Shown: positions 1 through 5,146 of the stretch, piece after piece
Numbering within the stretch: position 1 is the stretch's first letter
How the letters are laid out: the number at the start of each line of letters is the position of its first letter
DNA from: an uncultured Erysipelotrichaceae bacterium
GTDB taxonomy: Bacteria; Bacillota_I; Bacilli_A; RF39; UBA660
Direction: 5' to 3'
DNA length: 5,770 nt
NCBI GenBank assembly: GCA_902797275.1
Contig: CADBSI010000038.1
Coordinates: forward strand, 1 to 5,770
Program-made: the position numbers and the translations under genes
Notes under the pieces: generated by a model
The model's database searches: none
Seen by the model: only the letters and a program-made list of their open reading frames with translations
Told to the model about the DNA's origin: nothing

Positions 1-54
1 AGCAAGGGACTGAAAATCCCTGTGTCGGTGGTTCGATTCCACTCGGAGCCACCA
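1..54 (+). tRNA. tRNA-Phe (anticodon GAA), 5' part outside the window
   Basis: The window opens inside this tRNA. The anticodon stem AGGGA/TCCCT closes the loop CTGAAAA, giving anticodon GAA (Phe). A five-base variable loop is followed by the T arm GGTGG-TTCGATT-CCACT, the acceptor 3' strand CGGAGCC, discriminator A and an encoded CCA. The 3' half closely resembles the tRNA-Phe of Bacillus. The acceptor 5' strand and most of the D arm are missing because of the window edge. It is the first visible member of a Phe-Arg-Pro tRNA cluster, and its promoter must lie upstream of the window. Confidence 0.95.
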
Positions 55-78
55 TTTTGTTTAAAATTAATTTTTTTT

Positions 79-155
79 GCGCTCATAGCTCAATTGGATA
101 GAGCGTTTGGCTACGGACCAAAAGGTTATGGGTTCGACTCCTATTGGGCGCACCA
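79..155 (+). tRNA. tRNA-Arg (anticodon ACG)
   Basis: Complete cloverleaf. The acceptor GCGCTCA pairs with TGGGCGC (one G-T wobble) and the D stem is GCTC/GAGC. The anticodon stem TTTGG/CCAAA encloses CTACGGA, giving anticodon ACG. The T arm is ATGGG-TTCGACT-CCTAT, with discriminator A and encoded CCA. A34 would normally be deaminated to inosine by TadA so that one tRNA reads CGU, CGC and CGA (family knowledge). It lies 24 bases after tRNA-Phe with no promoter between them, so it is probably co-transcribed. Confidence 0.97.
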
Positions 156-166
156 TTTTATAAGTT

Positions 167-243
167 CGGGAAGTGGCTCAATTTGGTAGAGCACTTGGTT
201 TGGGACCAAGGGGTTGCAGGTTCAAATCCTGTCTTCCCGACCA
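167..243 (+). tRNA. tRNA-Pro (anticodon TGG)
   Basis: Complete cloverleaf. The acceptor CGGGAAG pairs perfectly with CTTCCCG, and the D stem is GCTC/GAGC. The anticodon stem CTTGG/CCAAG encloses TTTGGGA, giving anticodon TGG. The T arm is GCAGG-TTCAAAT-CCTGT, with discriminator A and encoded CCA. It starts only 11 bases after tRNA-Arg and is the last gene of the cluster. A terminator hairpin begins about a dozen bases downstream. Confidence 0.97.
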
Positions 244-254
244 TTTTGTTAATT

Positions 255-277
255 ACAGTCAAATGACTGTTTTTTTT
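255..277 (+). terminator. Rho-independent terminator of the Phe-Arg-Pro tRNA operon
   Basis: ACAGTC (255-260) and GACTGT (265-270) form a perfect 6-bp stem with the four-base loop AAAT. A run of seven further T follows at 271-277. It sits 11 bases after the CCA of tRNA-Pro and separates the tRNA cluster from the purB promoter. Confidence 0.85.
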
Positions 278-278
278 A

Positions 279-325
279 TTTTCTTTTGTTAAAAAATTTT
301 ATATAATATTTTTGTTAGGAAGTGA
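279..325 (+). promoter_or_regulatory. purB promoter and ribosome binding site
   Basis: A perfect -10 box TATAAT lies at 302-307. The -35 region is weak: TTTTCT at 279-284 with 17-bp spacing, or TTTCTT one base later. The expected start of transcription near 314 leaves a leader of only about 18 bases. This leader carries the Shine-Dalgarno AGGAAGTG (317-324) before the ATG at 332. No room remains for a purine riboswitch. The -10 and Shine-Dalgarno are visible; activity is inferred. Confidence 0.6.
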
Positions 326-331
326 TAAAAG

Positions 332-1663
332 ATGAAAGAAGCATTTGAATTATGTCCACTTGATGGACGTTATAGTGATATCAAAGAATTAATGTCTCCC
401 TATTTCTCTGAATATGCATATTTTCAAAAAAGAGTATTCGTTGAAATAGAATGGTTATTATATTTGATTGATACAAAAGTCGTTAATTATAAAGGTGATA
501 TTTCAAAAATTAAGGAAATATCTTCCAAATATGATATGAACTCTTATCTTGAAATTAAAAAACAAGAAAATATTACCAAACATGATGTTAAGGCTGTTGA
601 ATATTTTATAGACGAAAAATTAAAAGAAAATAATTTATCTGATCTTGTTTCATATGTTCATTTTACTTTGACAAGTGAAGATGTTAATAACGTAGCATAT
701 GCTTTAATGATAAAAGAATTTTTAAATGAAGTTTATTACAGTAAAGTAGAAGAACTACTATATTATTTTTCAATTTTATCTAAAAAATATAAAAATATTT
801 CCGTACTTGCTCATACTCATGGACAACCTGCAACCCCAACAACTTTTAAAAAAGAATTTAATGTTTATATCTATAGAATAAAAAATGAACTTAAAAGGTT
901 AAAAAAAACAAAAATAATGGCTAAATTTAATGGGGCAACAGGAAACTATAGTGCAATTAAAATAGCCTTACCAAATATAGATGTTGTATCATTTTCTAAA
1001 AAATTTATCACATCTTTAAATCTTACTTTTAATCCTTTAACAACTCAAATAGAAAATCATGATTACATTGTTAACATTCTTGATAATATTCGACATATAA
1101 ACAATATAATTTTAGATTTAGATTTAGATATGTGGTTATACATTAGCAAGTCATATTTTAAATTAAAAGTAGTTGAAAATGAAGTTGGTAGTAGTACCAT
1201 GCCTCATAAAGTTAATCCTATAAATTTTGAAAATAGCGAATCAAATCTAGAAACTGCTAATAGTTTGCTTGTTATGTTATCAAATAAATTACCAAAGTCA
1301 AGAATGCAACGAGATTTATCAGATTCATCTAGTCTACGTAATTTAGGAATAGCTTTTGGTTATTCTTTACAAGGCATAAAAGAAACGTTAAAAGGACTTA
1401 AAAGAGTAGAAATTAATAAAAAAGTTGTTTTAGAAGAACTTGCTGAAGAATGGGAAGTGTTAGCTGAAGCAATCCAAACAGTTTTACGAAAATATCAAAT
1501 AGGGGATGCCTATAATCAATTAAAAAAACTAACCAGAGGCAAGAAAGTTTCAAAAGAGATGTTGCATGAATTTATAGAAAACTTAAATATTTCTCAAGAA
1601 GATAAAAAAATATTACTTGAATTAACTCCAAGTAATTATGTTGGTCTTGCAAATAAATTATAA
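332..1663 (+). CDS. purB: Adenylosuccinate lyase (E. coli-type PurB)
   Basis: This cytoplasmic enzyme of the fumarase/aspartase superfamily acts twice in purine synthesis. It splits SAICAR to AICAR plus fumarate, and adenylosuccinate to AMP plus fumarate. The 443 residues follow the E. coli PurB pattern (456 aa) from end to end. Visible blocks are PLDGRYSD near residue 9, KHDVKAVEYF at 83-92, TSEDVNN at 114-120, and HTHGQPATPT at 161-170 with the presumed catalytic acid His163. The superfamily signature GSSTMPHKVNP at 286-296 holds the serine loop, and RDLSDSSSLRNLG lies at 327-339. The ATG has AGGAAGTG upstream. The gene has its own promoter, no purine-gene neighbours in view, and faces a convergent regulator gene. 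It lacks the N-terminal style of the shorter B. subtilis PurB, so it belongs to the other PurB subgroup. It appears intact. Confidence 0.97.
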   Translation: MKEAFELCPLDGRYSDIKELMSPYFSEYAYFQKRVFVEIEWLLYLIDTKVVNYKGDISKIKEISSKYDMNSYLEIKKQENITKHDVKAVEYFIDEKLKENNLSDLVSYVHFTLTSEDVNNVAYALMIKEFLNEVYYSKVEELLYYFSILSKKYKNISVLAHTHGQPATPTTFKKEFNVYIYRIKNELKRLKKTKIMAKFNGATGNYSAIKIALPNIDVVSFSKKFITSLNLTFNPLTTQIENHDYIVNILDNIRHINNIILDLDLDMWLYISKSYFKLKVVENEVGSSTMPHKVNPINFENSESNLETANSLLVMLSNKLPKSRMQRDLSDSSSLRNLGIAFGYSLQGIKETLKGLKRVEINKKVVLEELAEEWEVLAEAIQTVLRKYQIGDAYNQLKKLTRGKKVSKEMLHEFIENLNISQEDKKILLELTPSNYVGLANKL

Positions 1664-1682
1664 TAATTGAGTAAATTTTTAA

Positions 1683-1737
1683 AAGCAATATTAATTTATA
1701 ATGTAAAATTATAAAGTTATATATTGCTTATTTTTTT
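1683..1737 (+). terminator. purB terminator hairpin, overlapping the end of the convergent HTH gene
   Basis: An outer stem AAGCAATAT (1683-1691) pairs perfectly with ATATTGCTT (1721-1729). Inside it, TTTATAAT (1695-1702) pairs with ATTATAAA (1708-1715) around the loop GTAAA. A run of seven T follows at 1731-1737. On the plus strand this is a good intrinsic terminator for purB. On the minus strand the same hairpin is followed by only a short broken T stretch, so it may terminate the convergent gene weakly. The right arm lies within the last codons of that gene. Confidence 0.7.
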
Positions 1738-2170
1738 GTCTTGCACAAATCTTATCAGCTGATAAATTAAATTTTGAGGCAAGAGTATAAATAAATGCAG
1801 TTAAAAATAAAGTTTGTCCATTTTCATAAGCACTAATTGTTGATTGGGAAGTATTTAAAATATCAGCTAAGTCTTTTTGCGTTAGATTATGCTTTTTACG
1901 TATTAATTTAATGTTTTTACCAATTATATTTTTATTAATTTCACTACTATATGAATTTAAATAATAATCATTATTCTCTGATAAATTCAAAACATAATCC
2001 ATTGTAACTTTAAAGTATTTACAAAAGTTATTCAAATGCGGCAATGGAATAATTTCTTCCATAGTTTCCCATCTAGCATATGTTGATTTAGATACTCCAA
2101 GTATTTTAGCAATTTGTCGTTGTGAGAGATCTTTTTTCTCCCTTATTATAGTCAATCTTAAAAAATCCAT
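1709..2170 (-). CDS. Tandem Xre/Cro-type helix-turn-helix DNA-binding protein
   Basis: A 153-residue protein made almost entirely of two Cro/C1-type HTH domains. Domain 1 spans about residues 5-62, with the core LSQRQIAKILGVSKSTYARWE. Domain 2 spans about 85-141, with the core LTQKDLADILNTSQSTISAYE. A linker of about 20 polar residues joins them. No membrane, peptidase or ligand domain is visible, so it is probably a cytoplasmic transcription regulator with unknown targets. I chose ATG 2170 because GGTGG (2180-2176) is spaced five bases before it. In-frame TTG at 2182 and GTG at 2179 would add four or three residues but lack a good ribosome site. Its promoter overlaps a perfect inverted repeat, which suggests autoregulation. 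It is convergent with purB. A prophage-type repressor is possible, but no phage gene is in view. Confidence 0.85.
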   Translation of the reverse strand: MDFLRLTIIREKKDLSQRQIAKILGVSKSTYARWETMEEIIPLPHLNNFCKYFKVTMDYVLNLSENNDYYLNSYSSEINKNIIGKNIKLIRKKHNLTQKDLADILNTSQSTISAYENGQTLFLTAFIYTLASKFNLSADKICARQKNKQYITL

Positions 2171-2175
2171 ATTTA

Positions 2176-2215
2176 CCACCAATATAATTTTCTCATTATA
2201 TTGATAATATTTTAA
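2176..2215 (-). promoter_or_regulatory. Promoter of the tandem-HTH gene with a candidate operator
   Basis: On the minus strand TATAAT occupies 2200-2195, giving a likely start near 2188 and a leader of about 18 bases ending in GGTGG before ATG 2170. No good -35 box stands at the optimal distance; a partial match, GGGACA, lies about 19 bases upstream. CAATATAAT (2180-2188) and ATTATATTG (2195-2203) form a perfect 9-bp inverted repeat with a six-base spacer. It covers the -10 box and the start of transcription, which is the expected position for an autorepressor operator. Binding by the neighbouring protein is inference. Confidence 0.5.
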
Positions 2216-2386
2216 CTTTTGTCCCAGAAATACGATTTAAAAAGCATTTTTTATATATAAATAAAGCATATTCAAATATTAGAGTAGATTTATAATTATT
2301 TTATTTAAGTTAAAATAATTGCTGTTAGCAAGAAATATAAGAAAACATAAAATAAATAATTATAAACTAATAAAAATATGAAAACT
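2204..2386. other. AT-rich non-coding stretch with a 13-bp inverted repeat
   Basis: No credible gene is seen. TTTATAATTATTT (2289-2301) is perfectly inverted at 2354-2366. Within the 52-base interval lies a small hairpin, TTGCT-GTT-AGCAA (2319-2331). AGTAGATTT (2283-2291) also recurs inverted as AAATCTACT (2392-2400) in the tRNA-Trp terminator. The composition is so AT-rich that the 13-bp match could be chance. The stretch could hold a small RNA or simply be spacer. Confidence 0.35.
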
Positions 2387-2416
2387 AAAAAAAATCTACT
2401 AAAAGTATTAGTAGAT
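2387..2416 (-). terminator. Terminator of the tRNA-Trp gene
   Basis: ATCTACTAA (2394-2402) and TTAGTAGAT (2408-2416) form a perfect 9-bp stem with a five-base loop. On the minus strand the stem is followed by a run of T (complement of A at 2387-2393), as expected for an intrinsic terminator. On the plus strand the stem is followed only by CTTTGTT, so it works leftward. It lies 37 bases past the CCA of tRNA-Trp and stops transcription before the HTH gene. Confidence 0.8.
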
Positions 2417-2421
2417 CTTTG

Positions 2422-2446
2422 TTAAGTTTGAATAATTCAAACGTAA
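2422..2446. repeat. Palindrome in the tRNA-Trp 3' trailer
   Basis: GTTTGAAT (2426-2433) and ATTCAAAC (2435-2442) are perfect inverted halves around one A. After one mismatch each side the symmetry extends to TTA (2422-2424) and TAA (2444-2446). It lies between the mature tRNA-Trp end and its terminator, so it would form a second hairpin in the primary transcript. It could alternatively be a protein-binding site. Confidence 0.5.
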
Positions 2447-2453
2447 TTACTTA

Positions 2454-2527
2454 TGGCAGGGAATGAGAGAATCGAACTCCCATCAAAGGTTTTGGAGACC
2501 CCTATTTTACCATTAAACTAATTCCCT
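2454..2527 (-). tRNA. tRNA-Trp (anticodon CCA)
   Basis: On the minus strand the acceptor AGGGAAT pairs perfectly with ATTCCCT, followed by discriminator G and an encoded CCA. The anticodon stem GGGGT/ACCTT has two G-T wobbles at its outer end and encloses CTCCAAA, giving anticodon CCA. The T arm is GGGAG-TTCGATT-CTCTC. The 74-base length and the anticodon arm match Bacillus-type tRNA-Trp. Anticodon CCA reads UGG only, in line with UGA being a stop in this organism. It is monocistronic, with its own promoter and terminator. Confidence 0.96.
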
Positions 2528-2538
2528 AAAACAAAATT

Positions 2539-2567
2539 ATTTTAACATTATTTTTTATACTTGTCAA
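2539..2567 (-). promoter_or_regulatory. tRNA-Trp promoter
   Basis: On the minus strand TTGACA (complement of 2562-2567) stands exactly 17 bp before TAAAAT (complement of 2539-2544). Transcription would start near 2532, a few bases before the mature tRNA 5' end at 2527. The -35 box is a perfect consensus match and overlaps the -35 box of the divergent promoter by five bases. Confidence 0.8.
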
Positions 2568-2607
2568 TTAATATTTTTTTTTATATAATATTACTGTTTG
2601 GGAGTGG
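2561..2607 (+). promoter_or_regulatory. Promoter and ribosome site of the lysine-rich protein/sufB unit
   Basis: TTGTCA (2561-2566) stands 17 bp before a perfect TATAAT (2584-2589), so transcription should begin near 2596. The leader of about 16 bases holds GGGAGTGG (2600-2607), with GGAG seven bases before ATG 2612. The -35 box is shared in mirror fashion with the leftward tRNA-Trp promoter, so polymerase probably cannot occupy both at once. Confidence 0.8.
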
Positions 2608-2611
2608 TATT

Positions 2612-3577
2612 ATGTCTAAAAAAATAAAATTATCTGATGATTTACAAAAAAACTTGAATTCTGTTAACAAAAATACTGTAAAAAAGAATAATAAAACTAT
2701 TAATCAGCCTAAAAAAAACAAAGTAGAAAAAACTCCTAATAAAAATAGCAATCATTATCAAAAAATACAAAAAAAAGTAATGGAAGATGCAAAAGAGGCT
2801 AGGTCAAAAAAAACTACTAAAACTAAAAAACATCTTAATAGCAAGACTGCAAGCAATACACAAGAAATAAAAATAGATACTAATAATGGTAAAAAAAATA
2901 AAAATTCTTCAACTTCAAAAAGTAGAAAAATAATATTTACTTTAAAAACAAGTCTTTTAAAATTTTGTCAAGCAATAAAAGATATCTTTATAAAAATTGT
3001 AGCTTTTATTAAAAAAAATAGTAAGAAGATATGTTTTGGTTTACAAAAAGTATTTAAAATAATCAAATTTAAAATTATTAATATATTTAAAAAAGAAAAA
3101 AGCAACTCATTAAAAAAAGAAAAATTACTAAAAAAAGAGAAAAAAAATCTATTAAGTCAAAAAATAATTGAATTTAAATCAAAGAAAAAAATAAATGGAC
3201 CTGGAAAAGAGCAAAAAGATAATTTACCAGAAGCAAAAACAAAGTATGAAATTATAAATTTGGATTATCCTATTATTAAAAGCTTAACTGGTAGAATATT
3301 ACCTTTAACTTTAACTAAATGGGACAGGAAAAGACGTAAAAACATTTATTTAAAGGAAGCTATTTTGTTTTCGATAACTTTAACTTTGATTGATGTTTAT
3401 TGCTTTTACAATTTATCATTTATGAATATTTTAAATGTTTTTGATAATAGTGTTTGGAATTTAATAGCAACTATAGCTTTAACATTGGTTATTTTGTTGT
3501 TTTTAAGTTATTTAATTGATTATCTTATTACAGAAAGCATAGTAAGAAAGTATCAAAAAAATAAAGAAATAAGGTGA
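2612..3577 (+). CDS. Unrecognised lysine-rich protein with two C-terminal membrane segments
   Basis: I do not recognise this 321-residue protein. Residues 1-105 are hydrophilic, rich in Lys, Asn, Ser and Thr, and probably disordered. Residues 106-160 alternate aliphatic/aromatic residues with Lys (for example IKDIFIKIVAFIKK), which suggests amphipathic, membrane-lying helices. Residues 161-210 are again polybasic. Lysine makes up about 28% of the first 210 residues. Two membrane segments lie at about 249-269 and 281-306. They are flanked by WDRKRRKN and RKYQKNK, so both ends should be cytoplasmic by the positive-inside rule. No signal peptide or catalytic motif is visible. ATG 2612 has a Shine-Dalgarno at the right distance; an upstream in-frame TTG at 2561 is the -35 box. 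The stop overlaps the sufB start. A link to Fe-S assembly, or nucleic-acid or membrane tethering, is only inference. Confidence 0.85.
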   Translation: MSKKIKLSDDLQKNLNSVNKNTVKKNNKTINQPKKNKVEKTPNKNSNHYQKIQKKVMEDAKEARSKKTTKTKKHLNSKTASNTQEIKIDTNNGKKNKNSSTSKSRKIIFTLKTSLLKFCQAIKDIFIKIVAFIKKNSKKICFGLQKVFKIIKFKIINIFKKEKSNSLKKEKLLKKEKKNLLSQKIIEFKSKKKINGPGKEQKDNLPEAKTKYEIINLDYPIIKSLTGRILPLTLTKWDRKRRKNIYLKEAILFSITLTLIDVYCFYNLSFMNILNVFDNSVWNLIATIALTLVILLFLSYLIDYLITESIVRKYQKNKEIR

Positions 3578-4890
3578 TTAAAATAGAAATTAGAGGATTG
3601 AACTTAGATAATATTAAAAAAATATCAAATTTTAAAAATGAAGATAAGTATTTTTTTGATTATCGAGTTAAGAGTTATGAAATATTTAAGAAATTAGATG
3701 ATCCAGATTTTGGACCAAATTATAAAGTAGATTATGATAATATTATTTATTATAAATCTATTCAAGATGATATTAAAAATAATTGGAATGACGTTAATAC
3801 ATCAGTTAAAGATGAATTTAAAAATTTAGGGGTAATTGAAAGTGAAAAGAATTTAGATGGAATAGGTATTCAATATGAAAGTGAAGTAATTTATCACAAT
3901 ATGTTGAAAGAATTAGAAGAAAAACAGGTTATTTTTACTTCAATTGATGATGCTATTAAAAAGTATCCTGAATTAGTTAAAAAATATTTTGGTAAATTAG
4001 TTTCTAATCGTGATAACAAATTTGCTGCTTTAAATTCTTGTGTATTTTCAGGAGGTAGTTTTATTTATGTACCTGATAATACTTCTTTAGATAGACCTTT
4101 ACAAAGTTATTTTCGTATTAATAGTAGACAAATGGGGCAATTTGAAAGAACTTTAATTATTGTTGGTGATAATAGTAATTTACATTATATTGAAGGATGT
4201 ACAGCTCCTACTTATAGTGATTCTAGTTTACATGCTGCTGTTGTTGAAATATATGTTGGTAAAAATAGTAAATGCCGTTATTCAACTATTCAAAACTGGG
4301 CTACTAATGTTAATAATTTAGTTACTAAAAGAGCTTTAGTTGAAGAAAATGGTGTGATGGAATGGATTGATGGTAATATAGGAAGTTTGAATACTATGAA
4401 ATACCCTGCTTGTATTTTAAAAGGAGATAAGGCAAGTGGTACTTGTATAACGATTAGTGTGGCTTCTAAAGGACAATTCCAAGATACTGGTAGCAGAATG
4501 ATCCACATTGGTAAAAATACTAAAAGTAAAATAATTTCTAAAAGTATAGCTATGAATGGTGGTAATGCAACTTACAGGGGAAAAATAGAAATAAAGAAAA
4601 ATGCCATTAATAGTGAAGCAAGTTTAAAATGTGATACTTTAATTTTAGATTCTCTTAGTAAAAGTGATACATACCCTGTTAATATTAATAATAATAACTC
4701 AAGTAGTCTTAATCATGAAGCAACTGTATCTAAAATAAGTGAAGAGAACCTTTGCTACTTAATGAGTAGGGGAATATCTAGAGAAAAAGCTATGGAATTA
4801 ATTATTCTTGGTTTCATTGATGAATTTAAAAAAGAATTACCAGTTGAATATGCAGTTGAATTAAATCAACTAATTAAAAGAAATTTATAA
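3574..4890 (+). CDS. sufB: Fe-S cluster assembly scaffold protein SufB
   Basis: SufB is the scaffold of the cytoplasmic SUF system. With the ATPase SufC and usually SufD it builds [Fe-S] clusters from sulfur delivered by SufS/SufU or SufE. The 438 residues align by eye with SufB over nearly the whole length. Blocks include YIEGCTAP at 205-212 (Cys209 corresponds to E. coli Cys254), LHAAVVEIYVG, YSTIQNW at 236-242, NLVTKR, GNIGS and MIHIGKNTKSKIISKSI. KCD holds Cys353 (E. coli Cys405) and NHEATVSKI holds His381/Glu382 (E. coli His433/Glu434). The C-terminal YLMSRGIS and ELPVEYAVEL are also conserved. The N-terminus is about 20-25 residues shorter than Bacillus SufB (465 aa). The GTG start forms GTGA with the preceding stop and has no separate good Shine-Dalgarno, so translation is probably coupled. 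No other suf gene lies nearby. Confidence 0.96.
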   Translation: MIKIEIRGLNLDNIKKISNFKNEDKYFFDYRVKSYEIFKKLDDPDFGPNYKVDYDNIIYYKSIQDDIKNNWNDVNTSVKDEFKNLGVIESEKNLDGIGIQYESEVIYHNMLKELEEKQVIFTSIDDAIKKYPELVKKYFGKLVSNRDNKFAALNSCVFSGGSFIYVPDNTSLDRPLQSYFRINSRQMGQFERTLIIVGDNSNLHYIEGCTAPTYSDSSLHAAVVEIYVGKNSKCRYSTIQNWATNVNNLVTKRALVEENGVMEWIDGNIGSLNTMKYPACILKGDKASGTCITISVASKGQFQDTGSRMIHIGKNTKSKIISKSIAMNGGNATYRGKIEIKKNAINSEASLKCDTLILDSLSKSDTYPVNINNNNSSSLNHEATVSKISEENLCYLMSRGISREKAMELIILGFIDEFKKELPVEYAVELNQLIKRNL

Positions 4891-4972
4891 ATATTAAAAA
4901 GTATAAAACTAATTAAATAATATTATAAATACCTAAAAAATATAAAAATAAAATCTAAAAATTAAAAAAAAT

Positions 4973-5010
4973 AAAAAAAGTTCAATTTTCCATTTTGAGC
5001 TCTTTTTTTT
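4973..5010 (+). terminator. Terminator of the lysine-rich protein/sufB unit
   Basis: GTTCAA (4980-4985) pairs with TTGAGC (4995-5000), with one G-T wobble, around a nine-base loop. The A run at 4973-4979 can extend the stem against TCTTTTTTTT (5001-5010), which also serves as the T-tract. It lies about 80 bases after the sufB stop. The A run on the other side makes it potentially bidirectional. Confidence 0.75.
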
Positions 5011-5096
5011 CAGCTTTTTTCACATAAGTGGTGGAAAAGTGGTTAGTAAAAGCTAAATTTGTAAAACTTTTTTTTTAAAATTACCAAATCATGGTT

Positions 5097-5141
5097 TTGA
5101 CAATAATAAGTAGATTTTGTTATGTTTTTAGCGAAAGGAGG
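5097..5141 (+). promoter_or_regulatory. ssb promoter and Shine-Dalgarno
   Basis: A perfect TTGACA (5097-5102) is followed after 18 bp by TATGTT (5121-5126). The preceding TGT gives an extended -10 (TGnTATGTT). A start near 5133 leaves a leader of about 14 bases. It contains AAAGGAGG (5134-5141), the strongest Shine-Dalgarno in the window, five bases before ATG 5147. Confidence 0.7.
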
Positions 5142-5146
5142 TTTTT

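Noticed and set aside
240..331. Riboswitch or attenuator before purB
   Set aside because: The hairpin at 255-270 precedes the purB -10 box and belongs to the tRNA operon. The predicted purB leader is only about 18 bases.
2378..2425. A 15-codon ATG frame on the plus strand
   Set aside because: There is no Shine-Dalgarno, and it overlaps the tRNA-Trp terminator stem, which explains the sequence better.
1709..2527. Integrated element at tRNA-Trp with the HTH gene as its repressor
   Set aside because: There is no integrase, no duplicated tRNA 3' end and no direct att repeat within the window. The tRNA has its own terminator before the HTH gene.
2561..2611. N-terminal extension of the lysine-rich protein from an in-frame TTG, adding a hydrophobic stretch that mimics a signal peptide
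   Set aside because: The TTG is the -35 box and the region holds the -10 box, so it would lie upstream of the transcription start. ATG 2612 has a well-placed GGGAGTGG.
3574..3586. TGA read as tryptophan (mycoplasma code)
   Set aside because: Trp is always TGG in the clear proteins, no in-frame TGA occurs in purB, sufB or ssb, and the tRNA-Trp has anticodon CCA. The TGA sits exactly at a stop-start overlap.
4290..4508. Open frame of about 72 codons on the minus strand inside sufB
   Set aside because: It lies wholly within the strongly conserved core of sufB, has no ribosome site or promoter, and its translation resembles no known protein. It is a shadow frame.
5026..5051. GTGG-type repeats before ssb, resembling MraZ-binding boxes
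   Set aside because: The spacing is 8 or 11 bp, not the regular 10 bp expected. They lie upstream of the ssb promoter, and no mraZ or cell-division gene follows.
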